A DNA stretch of 64,000 nt. It comes from Eutrophocola sp964503965 (GTDB taxonomy: Bacteria; Pseudomonadota; Gammaproteobacteria; Pseudomonadales; Pseudohongiellaceae). Both the position numbers and the translations under genes were made by a program. The notes beneath the pieces were generated by a model, which saw only the letters and a program-made list of their open reading frames with translations, had not been told where the DNA came from and searched no databases. Positions 9,017 through 15,260 of this stretch are shown one piece after another (positions within the stretch are counted from its first letter, which is position 1; every line of letters begins with the position of its first letter). Where the stretch lies: assembly GCA_964503965.1 (NCBI GenBank), contig CAZDCK010000016.1, positions 1 to 64,000 on the forward strand. The letters are read 5' to 3'.

Positions 9017-10473
9017 ACCGCGCGTGTCACCCTCACCACTTCTTCCGGTGTTGTCATTCCGGACCTGAGCTTTTCCAATGCATCTTCGCGCAAGGTTTTC
9101 ATCCCTTCAGAAACACCCTGCTGACGAATCACATTTGCATCTGCACCACTGGTAATAAGATGCCTGATTTCATCAGACATCAGCAGGAGCTCATAAAGGC
9201 CGACACGTCCCCGGTAACCCGTACCACCACAGCGCTCACATCCGGTTCCACGCTTGATAACAGGAAATTCCGAAGCCTTGATATCCAGTACATTGGCCTC
9301 ATCATCGGTTAATACAACCTCTTCAGCGCAGTCTGTACATACACGCCTCACCAGGCGCTGTGCCTGAATACCCAGCAAGCTGGAACTTATCAGGTAGCTT
9401 TCTACTCCCATGTCCTGCAAACGGGTTACTGCACCAGCGGCATCATTAGTATGCAGGGTTGAAAAAACAAGGTGTCCGGTTAATGCTGATTCGATCGCGA
9501 TCTCTGCCGTTTCATGGTCGCGGATCTCACCAATCATCAGTATGTCCGGGTCCTGCCTCACAATTGATCGCAAGCCTGACGCAAAATCCAGTCCGATCCG
9601 GGAGTTCACCTGGATCTGTGTAATTCCATCGAGCTGGTACTCTACAGGATCTTCCACAGTGATAATCTTGTGCTTCTCATCATGAATTTTTTCCAGCGTA
9701 CCGTACAGGGTTGTCGTCTTACCGCTACCGGTTGGACCTGTAATAAGAATCAGGCCGTGGGGCTGTGAAATCACTCGTGTGTAGTCCCGCAGTATCTGCT
9801 CAGGCATGCCCAGCTCGGCAAGATCAATGCTGATATCACTTCGATCCAGAATACGAAGAACTACGGATTCACCGAGTACACCCGGCAGGGTTGATACACG
9901 CATATCCAGTTCTCGATCACCAATGCGATAATCGATTCTTCCATCCTGGGGCAGGCGCTTTTCTCCAATATCCAGTTTTGCCATCAGCTTCAGGCGGGAC
10001 GCCACCGCTGACTGGATTTTTACAGGCAGTTTCTCAATACGGGTCATAATGCCGTCCACACGACAGCGTACTTCGAGATGGTGCTCCGTGGGCTCAAAAT
10101 GGATGTCACTGGCATTGAGGTCAAGTGCCCGGGCAAAAAGGTGATTTACCAGGCGTATAATTGGCGCTTCAGAATCCAGGTCTGAAAATTCATCGTCATC
10201 ACCAAATCCGGAAACAAAGGCATCTTCGGGGTCAGCGATTTCAGGAGAAAGCTCGGCACGCCAGAACTTGGTCAGCCGAGCGACCTCATCGGTATTACCA
10301 ATGCGAAAGCGAACCTGCTCACCAATAATAAACCTGACCTTGGCCCGACTCTCAATACTGGGTACCCGATGACAGACCAGTTCAAAACTGTCACTGAAAT
10401 TCTGGGCAGGGGCCATCCCTTCTGGCTCCAGAAGCTGGCTGAATACGGGTAATGTCAGTTGTGCGTTTTCCAT
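9013..10473 (-). CDS. gspE: Type II secretion system assembly ATPase GspE
   Basis: Cytoplasmic hexameric ATPase, 486 aa, that drives pseudopilus polymerisation. The N-terminal domain (residues 1-100) binds GspL in the family. Walker A GPTGSGKTT is at 246-254, the Asp box and Walker B ILMIGEIRD at 311-319, and the His box LVFSTLHTND follows. A tetracysteine zinc site (CTDC and CERC) lies near residues 380-420, a hallmark of GspE. All catalytic motifs look intact. The gene lies 15 bp after the gspM-like gene and overlaps gspF by 4 bp. Confidence 0.95.
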   Translation of the reverse strand: MENAQLTLPVFSQLLEPEGMAPAQNFSDSFELVCHRVPSIESRAKVRFIIGEQVRFRIGNTDEVARLTKFWRAELSPEIADPEDAFVSGFGDDDEFSDLDSEAPIIRLVNHLFARALDLNASDIHFEPTEHHLEVRCRVDGIMTRIEKLPVKIQSAVASRLKLMAKLDIGEKRLPQDGRIDYRIGDRELDMRVSTLPGVLGESVVLRILDRSDISIDLAELGMPEQILRDYTRVISQPHGLILITGPTGSGKTTTLYGTLEKIHDEKHKIITVEDPVEYQLDGITQIQVNSRIGLDFASGLRSIVRQDPDILMIGEIRDHETAEIAIESALTGHLVFSTLHTNDAAGAVTRLQDMGVESYLISSSLLGIQAQRLVRRVCTDCAEEVVLTDDEANVLDIKASEFPVIKRGTGCERCGGTGYRGRVGLYELLLMSDEIRHLITSGADANVIRQQGVSEGMKTLREDALEKLRSGMTTPEEVVRVTRAV

Positions 10474-10488
10474 AAAGCTCTGCGGTTT

Positions 10489-11019
10489 TTAACCGTTTTT
10501 ACTGAAACCGGTGACCGTTATTGATCCGGTGAACTGGCGCCGGTTGCGATTAATACTGAATTCAGTGATATGCAATTTTGGCTCTGAATTTTTCAACAAC
10601 TCAAGAAATGGCAAGATCTTTTCCTGTTCAATGACAAAATCCATCTCCTGGGTCACCATCAACCAACCTTCTATTTCGGCAAACCGGGGCGTGTTGTAGG
10701 AGCGGGCGATAACCCCTGCTTCTTCCACGGCCTGGCGCAATTGTCGCTGGACACCACTGCCGATAAGATTTGGGTCCTCTCCGGTGAAAACCCAGCTTTC
10801 CAACGCGGCTACTTCCTGTTTCTTCGCCGCTTCCTCGTCCTGGATAAATGGGGCTTCTTCCACCAACATTCTCAGGCGATCAATTTGCTGCTGGGTAAAT
10901 TCTATTTCTTCCAGACTCTCACTGTAGGACTCTCTCAGCCATGGGATTCCCCTGACCACAAGCACGACCAGAAACAGTCCAATAGCAAATCCTATCAATG
11001 TTTTTTCATTATTTTTCAT
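10489..11019 (-). CDS. gspM: GspM/PilO-like type II secretion inner-membrane protein
   Basis: Bitopic protein of 176 aa: a short cytoplasmic tail, one membrane helix (FAIGLFLVVLVVRGI, residues 11-25), a coiled-coil-forming stretch (about 33-75) and a ferredoxin-like periplasmic domain ending in ITEFSINRNRRQFTGSITVTGF. This architecture is that of GspM, which together with GspL holds the ATPase to the membrane. Sequence similarity by eye is weak, so the name rests on architecture and position between the gspL-like gene (5 bp upstream) and gspE. Confidence 0.75.
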   Translation of the reverse strand: MKNNEKTLIGFAIGLFLVVLVVRGIPWLRESYSESLEEIEFTQQQIDRLRMLVEEAPFIQDEEAAKKQEVAALESWVFTGEDPNLIGSGVQRQLRQAVEEAGVIARSYNTPRFAEIEGWLMVTQEMDFVIEQEKILPFLELLKNSEPKLHITEFSINRNRRQFTGSITVTGFSKNG

Positions 11020-11024
11020 GGTTG

Positions 11025-12332
11025 CTACTGTCGTCCCTGCGTAATAATCGGGAACTTTTCTTCATATGCTTCAAAGTCAACGCTGCTCAGGTTCATGCGA
11101 ATTCCAAACTGGGATCCACCACCCCGGGTGTTGGTACTTTGGCCTACGTTATAGAACTCTTCCTTGCCAGCCAGGAGTTCTACCAGGTAGGCCGGATCAT
11201 CGGTGGAACCGGTAATATCCACCACGCCTTCATTGATTGAAAAAGAAGTCAGGGAACTCTGGATAACGGAGTTCAGGGTCATCAGTACTTCCGCCACTTG
11301 CTGATCAGGGTATTCATAAAGAGCACCCCATTCCTCTTCCATATCAAAGATGGACGCCTGCAAGCGTCTTGGCTCAACGGTCATCTCCCGAACCCGCTCA
11401 AGTTCGCTTTCCAGTTGACGCAAGGTATTCCAGGCCGAGATGAAAGGTGCAAACAACAATAGAACTAGGCACACGGCAGCCGCCGCTCCGATCCTGCTGC
11501 GGCGGGCAAAACTGATACGTTTCTCTTCCTGGATGGCGCCCGCTGGCAAAAAGCAGTATTCAGGCACCGGTGTCACTGTTTGTCTGAGTGCCTGCCAGTC
11601 GTCCAGTGTGGTCATGTCTTTGCCCGACTCTCCCTTCAGCTGACTGGTTTCCAGTTCCCACTGTTTAGAAAATACTTCCTGCTCCAGGTCGACCTTGTTC
11701 ACCGTCAGCAGGCGGCGGATGACATCTCCCCTGACCTGCACGAATGAAATATCATCATTCTCTTCATCATTAATTAGCAGTGATGTCTCGATCTCACTGT
11801 CCTGTTCCGGCTCAAACAAGGCCAGGCTTCGGGGCATAATGGCACTGAGAAACAGATTTTCACTTTCAAAGGCACGAAATAACCGGTTCGCCTTGTTTTC
11901 ATTGAACCAGAGCGCTACGCCTTCCTGGCTTCGCGCATTTACCGCCAGCTGCAGTTTTTCATCGTAGGCAGGAATCAGGGAATGTGCCTGCAATTCAAGG
12001 GCTGAGCGAAGCATCTTCTCCCCGGAAATGCTCATACTATAGGACGTAGCCACAAAATCAGAGGTGGGCAACAACAGCAGGACATGATCATCTTTCTTTG
12101 CTAGCTGTCTGGCAGCCTGGGCCAGGACTTCAGCAAACGGCTTCTCTACGTCCAGCAGGACTTCCCTGCTCATCCCGTTAGCCGTGTTGATCAGGGTATT
12201 ATCAAAAAGTAACAGGCTGGCATCTATCCGGGTCAGGATATCCAGCTTTCTGCCGGACGGGATCAGTGACTGGATTTTGAGGCCCAGCTCCCTGGCAGGA
12301 ATCTTATCGAGGAATGGAATGCCCAGGTTCAT
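11025..12332 (-). CDS. gspL: GspL-like type II secretion inner-membrane protein
   Basis: First gene of the secretion operon, 435 aa. The cytoplasmic part (residues 1 to about 280) has the actin-like fold pattern of GspL (RIDASLLLFDNTLIN, VLLLLPTSDFVATSYSMSI). One membrane helix (AAVCLVLLLFAPFISAW) follows, then a coiled-coil and a small PilN/GspL-like periplasmic domain. In the family GspL recruits GspE and pairs with GspM. Placing gspL-gspM first, before gspE, departs from the common gspC-to-gspN order, and no gspC or gspN is found nearby. A candidate promoter lies about 40 bp upstream. Confidence 0.78.
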   Translation of the reverse strand: MNLGIPFLDKIPARELGLKIQSLIPSGRKLDILTRIDASLLLFDNTLINTANGMSREVLLDVEKPFAEVLAQAARQLAKKDDHVLLLLPTSDFVATSYSMSISGEKMLRSALELQAHSLIPAYDEKLQLAVNARSQEGVALWFNENKANRLFRAFESENLFLSAIMPRSLALFEPEQDSEIETSLLINDEENDDISFVQVRGDVIRRLLTVNKVDLEQEVFSKQWELETSQLKGESGKDMTTLDDWQALRQTVTPVPEYCFLPAGAIQEEKRISFARRSRIGAAAAVCLVLLLFAPFISAWNTLRQLESELERVREMTVEPRRLQASIFDMEEEWGALYEYPDQQVAEVLMTLNSVIQSSLTSFSINEGVVDITGSTDDPAYLVELLAGKEEFYNVGQSTNTRGGGSQFGIRMNLSSVDFEAYEEKFPIITQGRQ

Positions 12333-12370
12333 TGCTGTTAGCGGCTTTTACTGCTTCCAAAAAACGGTGA

Positions 12371-12400
12371 ATTATAGGCCATTGTGCCCGTTACCCCCAG
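12371..12400 (-). promoter_or_regulatory. Candidate promoter of the gsp-wzm-wzt operon
   Basis: A perfect -10 hexamer TATAAT (minus strand, 12371-12376) sits about 40 bp before the gspL start, giving a short leader. The -35 region at the proper distance is poor (TGGGGG), so an activator may be needed or the element may be chance. Confidence 0.4.
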
Positions 12401-12558
12401 TATCAGGAGTGACTTGCCCACGGCTTTCTGGCCCCGGGGTCTGTACTATGACAGGGGTTAGGGGAAAAAGTTTAATCAGATCCTAGGATTTTACCGTAAC
12501 TTCTTAAATTTTCGATAAAAAAAGAATTTTTGCCTGGAAAAATATTCCTTATCCACAT

Positions 12559-12589
12559 AAAAAACGCCCACGTTGAAACAACATGGGCG
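12559..12589 (-). terminator. Rho-independent terminator of dsbA
   Basis: On the minus strand a 10-bp stem (arms 12580-12589 and 12565-12574, one G-T pair) with a 5-base loop is followed directly by six Ts (12564-12559). It lies 25 bp past the dsbA stop and separates dsbA from the gsp operon. Confidence 0.88.
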
Positions 12590-12613
12590 CCCTGAACTCG
12601 GTTTGCAGGAATA

Positions 12614-13261
12614 TCAGCTTCCGCTTCTTTCCTTCTGTACAAGGAAATCCACAATTTTCAACATTTCAGTCTGGGTAGGGACAGAGCCACCCACGGAAAC
12701 CAGGTATTTTCCATTAACAACCATACTTGGTACGCCGCGAACACCATAATCACGCATCCGTGTTCCCGCACGTTTTACAGCCGAAGATACGGAGAAAGAT
12801 TTCCACGCCTTGTCAAAATCGTCACCAGACACACCTTCACCCAGGAACATCTCTTTTACTGCGTCTTCTGTCTGCAGATAGTTTCGACTCTGGTGAATTT
12901 CAGAGAAAGCAGCAGGATGGATGTCATCAAGCACACCAAGGGCTTCTGCGGCATAAAAGATCTGGGCATGCACTTCCATGGTCTTGTTCCACATCCCGGG
13001 GCTACGAACGAAGGCCACATCTGAAGGCAATTTTTCTTCCCAGCTGTGAATCAGGGGCTCGAAGGCAAAGCAGTGCGGGCACCCGTACCAGAATATTTCG
13101 GTCACCTCGACCTTGTTAGGGTCTGATGTCCTCACGGGACTGGCGATTTCCTCGTAATGAGTACCTTCAACATACAGTGATGGCTGGGCAAATAATGACG
13201 CAGCCTGACCAAGTGTCAGGGCCAGGGCAACCAGCATGAAGGTGCGTTTAATCAAAGTCAT
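12614..13261 (-). CDS. dsbA: Periplasmic thiol:disulfide interchange protein DsbA
   Basis: Thioredoxin-fold oxidase of 215 aa that introduces disulfide bonds into exported proteins. A signal peptide (KRTFMLVALALTLGQAASLF) ends near residue 25. The active site CPHC is at residues 61-64 and the cis-proline loop GVPSM near 174. Secreted T2SS substrates often need DsbA, so its position next to the gsp operon is suggestive, but dsbA, cytochrome c4 and engB are also neighbours in Pseudomonas. A strong terminator follows. Confidence 0.95.
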   Translation of the reverse strand: MTLIKRTFMLVALALTLGQAASLFAQPSLYVEGTHYEEIASPVRTSDPNKVEVTEIFWYGCPHCFAFEPLIHSWEEKLPSDVAFVRSPGMWNKTMEVHAQIFYAAEALGVLDDIHPAAFSEIHQSRNYLQTEDAVKEMFLGEGVSGDDFDKAWKSFSVSSAVKRAGTRMRDYGVRGVPSMVVNGKYLVSVGGSVPTQTEMLKIVDFLVQKERSGS

Positions 13262-13446
13262 GAATTTCTCCCTCTGTCTTTTTTATTCAGCTTGGCGGCT
13301 GTTTAACGAGCTATTTTTGGTAATCTTGTCAGCAGTGGCGACGAGTATGCCATACTGCCCGGAAAAACTGGCAGTGAATACAGGGACCCTTATTTCACTT
13401 TCTTATTTCTTGCAGTTTTACCCGACCAGCCTTAATCGGCGCTGAA

Positions 13447-14088
13447 TTACCTCAACCCTGACACGTAAGAAGCCAAGGCTGAAATTTCATCATCTCTCAA
13501 ACGAGCAGCAATGCTGCGCATAATTTCCGAATCATCATTCATTCTCACACCATCCCTGAACGCCTTGAGCTGCATTTCAGTATAGGCTGGATCCTGGCCA
13601 CTCAGGGCAGGATATCCGGCAGATGCCAGACCCTGACCATCGGGAGAGTGACAAGCGCTGCAAGCTGCAACGCCAATCTCGGCATTACCGGCACGGTACA
13701 GCTCCTGGCCCATAGCCACTTTTTCTGGGTCTGCCGCACCTGTAGCTATAGGCTGTGAGGCATAATAAGCCGCCACATCAGCCAAGTCCTGTTCGTTGAG
13801 GGCATTGAGCATGCCCGTCATCAGGGGCGCGGAACGAACACCGCTTTTAATATCAAGCATTTGTTTAAGCAGGTATTTCTCGTTCTGGCCACCTATTTTT
13901 GGCACATTGTCCAGTTGGCTCATATTGCCATCCTGGCCATGACAGGCCAGGCAGACTGTTATTTTGTCGGCGCCCGCTTCAGCGTTTCCCTGGGCTGACA
14001 CCACAATGCTCATCAGCATTGAGGACATTATAAGGACAGAAGCGGAAAGTGTTTTTACTGTTACAACTACGTTTTTCATCATTCTCAT
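13447..14088 (-). CDS. Dihaem cytochrome c4
   Basis: Periplasmic electron carrier of about 213 aa with two haem c domains, each with one CXXCH motif: CLACH near the mature N-terminus and CSACH in the second half. Methionine ligand candidates lie in APLMTGM and in DSEIMRS. The frame is open 36 codons further upstream without a plausible signal; the start at ATG 14088 (alternatives 14082 and 14079) places a clean signal peptide (VVVTVKTLSASVLIMSSMLM) ending SAQG. In the family it donates electrons to cytochrome c oxidases, consistent with the haem A assembly genes 9 kb away. Confidence 0.9.
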   Translation of the reverse strand: MRMMKNVVVTVKTLSASVLIMSSMLMSIVVSAQGNAEAGADKITVCLACHGQDGNMSQLDNVPKIGGQNEKYLLKQMLDIKSGVRSAPLMTGMLNALNEQDLADVAAYYASQPIATGAADPEKVAMGQELYRAGNAEIGVAACSACHSPDGQGLASAGYPALSGQDPAYTEMQLKAFRDGVRMNDDSEIMRSIAARLRDDEISALASYVSGLR

Positions 14089-14260
14089 TTCCAATCGGGA
14101 CTGTGTGCAAACCCGGCCAACATGGTTCCAGGCCTCGATTCTCTTAATCTGACAAAGGTAAACTTCGATATTCAGGAACCGATCAAATCTAGCCAAGTCT
14201 AGATAGTAATCACTATTACAGGCAGGGGCTGTTACAATCTCCTGCCGTCAGGAGCGCGCG

Positions 14261-14290
14261 ATTATACCTTAACCGCATGCCCAATCCCAA
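14261..14290 (-). promoter_or_regulatory. Candidate promoter of cytochrome c4
   Basis: Minus-strand -35 TTGGGA (14285-14290), an 18-base spacer and -10 TATAAT (14261-14266), followed by a GC-rich CGCGCGC discriminator. The implied leader to the chosen start is about 165 nt. Confidence 0.4.
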
Positions 14291-14305
14291 GCAGAAAGCC
14301 GTTAT

Positions 14306-14956
14306 ATGAATACAACCCCAAAGACTCAGAGGCTGGACTTTACCGGACTACACTTCCTGCAAAGCGCAGAGACCCTGGACCAGTGCCCACCCGATAATGG
14401 TACGGAGGTCGCTTTTGTGGGTCGCTCCAATGCCGGAAAGTCCAGTGCCATCAATGCCCTGGCCCGACAACCCAAGCTTGCCCGTACCAGTAAAACCCCC
14501 GGGAGAACCCAGTTGTTGAATTTTTTCCAGGTCGCTGAAGGTAAATTCCTGGTGGACCTGCCCGGTTTTGGATATGCAAAGGTCCCGCCAAAAGTAAAAA
14601 TGAAGTGGGAGAGGCAGCTTGAAGCCTATCTGGTGGAGCGGCAGTCCCTGCAAGGTCTCGTTTTGCTGATGGATTGCCGCCATCCGCTGCGGGAGTTTGA
14701 TTACCAGATGATTGAGTGGTGTGCCCGCTCGGACATGCCCGTGCATATTCTCCTAACCAAATGTGACAAGCTAAAGTCAGGAGCCAGGAATAAGGTGCTT
14801 TTAGAAACCAGAAGAACCCTGGCCAATTATGGGGACCTTGTTAGTATCCAGCTATTCTCTGCCCTCAAAAATGAGGGCGCAGGTGAACTGATGGGGCGTC
14901 TGCAGGCCTGGTTAAGTCCTATTGGACTCTCCAGTGAAACGGAAGCAGGGGAGTAA
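14306..14956 (+). CDS. engB: Ribosome biogenesis GTP-binding protein EngB (YihA/YsxC)
   Basis: GTPase of 216 aa needed for large ribosomal subunit assembly. G1 is GRSNAGKSS at residues 39-47, G3 is DLPGFG near 87, G4 is TKCD near 143, and the G5-like SALKNEGAGEL region follows. The switch region TSKTPGRTQLLNFF is typical of EngB. It is transcribed towards polA, an arrangement (polA and engB convergent) conserved in Escherichia and Pseudomonas. Confidence 0.95.
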   Translation: MNTTPKTQRLDFTGLHFLQSAETLDQCPPDNGTEVAFVGRSNAGKSSAINALARQPKLARTSKTPGRTQLLNFFQVAEGKFLVDLPGFGYAKVPPKVKMKWERQLEAYLVERQSLQGLVLLMDCRHPLREFDYQMIEWCARSDMPVHILLTKCDKLKSGARNKVLLETRRTLANYGDLVSIQLFSALKNEGAGELMGRLQAWLSPIGLSSETEAGE

Positions 14957-15043
14957 ATGGTATAGAAACAGAAATCAGATAGTGTCAGGGGCCTGAAATA
15001 TAAATTTAGCAAAAGGGCCGATGACCAGTACCGCAGGACCGCT

Positions 15044-15088
15044 AAAAAGAAAGCGGGCCCTGGTCGTAGGAGAAAACAACCAGGGCCC
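15044..15088 (-). terminator. Intrinsic terminator downstream of polA
   Basis: A perfect 10-bp GC-rich stem (arms 15079-15088 and 15055-15064, 14-base loop) is followed on the minus strand by GC and then TTTCTTTTT. It ends either polA transcripts or a small RNA between polA and engB. There is no T-tract on the plus side, so it does not obviously serve engB. Confidence 0.75.
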
Positions 15089-15180
15089 AACGCGCTCCTA
15101 ATTAACCAGGAGAGTTATCTTCAATCAGCAGGCTGGAAAAATCGGGGAGAAAACCATCCTGCTGTACTTATTGACCAGCA
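15044..15180 (-). ncRNA. Candidate small RNA at the spf/ersA position, boundaries uncertain
   Basis: On the minus strand, downstream of polA, a C/U-rich single-stranded-looking stretch (TTTTCTCCCCGATTTTTCC near 15134-15152, then CTCTCCTGG and TCTCCTACG) is followed by the hairpin and T-tract at 15044-15088. C-rich UCUCC segments could pair with ribosome binding sites. The 5' end is unknown; no clear sigma-70 promoter was found, only a weak TTGAAC/TCAATA pair. Spot 42 (E. coli) and ErsA (P. aeruginosa) lie at this same locus. The alternative is that the hairpin is simply the polA terminator. Confidence 0.35.
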
Positions 15181-15260
15181 GGTCGGTCAATAGTTCAAAA
15201 AAGTTTCTCCGAAATTGAAATTTTTCCTGTACGGACAATGACACAACCAAAACTCATCCC

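Larger units (their letters stand above)
12333..12613. other. Intergenic gap between gspL and dsbA
   Basis: This 281-bp gap holds the dsbA terminator at its right end, an AT-rich stretch near 12480-12560, and the -10 element of the secretion operon at its left end. A lone TTATCCACA at 12549-12557 matches a DnaA box but stands alone. No additional gene is visible. Confidence 0.6.
14957..15260. other. polA-engB intergenic gap
   Basis: This 304-bp gap between two convergent genes holds a strong minus-strand hairpin with a T-rich tail and several smaller inverted repeats, including TTGACC/GGTCAA and CCTGCT/AGCAGG pairs at about 15150-15191. In E. coli and Pseudomonas the same gap encodes Spot 42 and ErsA respectively. 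No protein-coding frame is convincing here. Confidence 0.6.

Noticed and set aside
12549..12557. A perfect DnaA box (TTATCCACA) near the dsbA terminator
   Set aside because: It stands alone 36 kb from dnaA with no companion boxes or AT-rich unwinding region, and one 9-mer match is expected by chance in a window this large.
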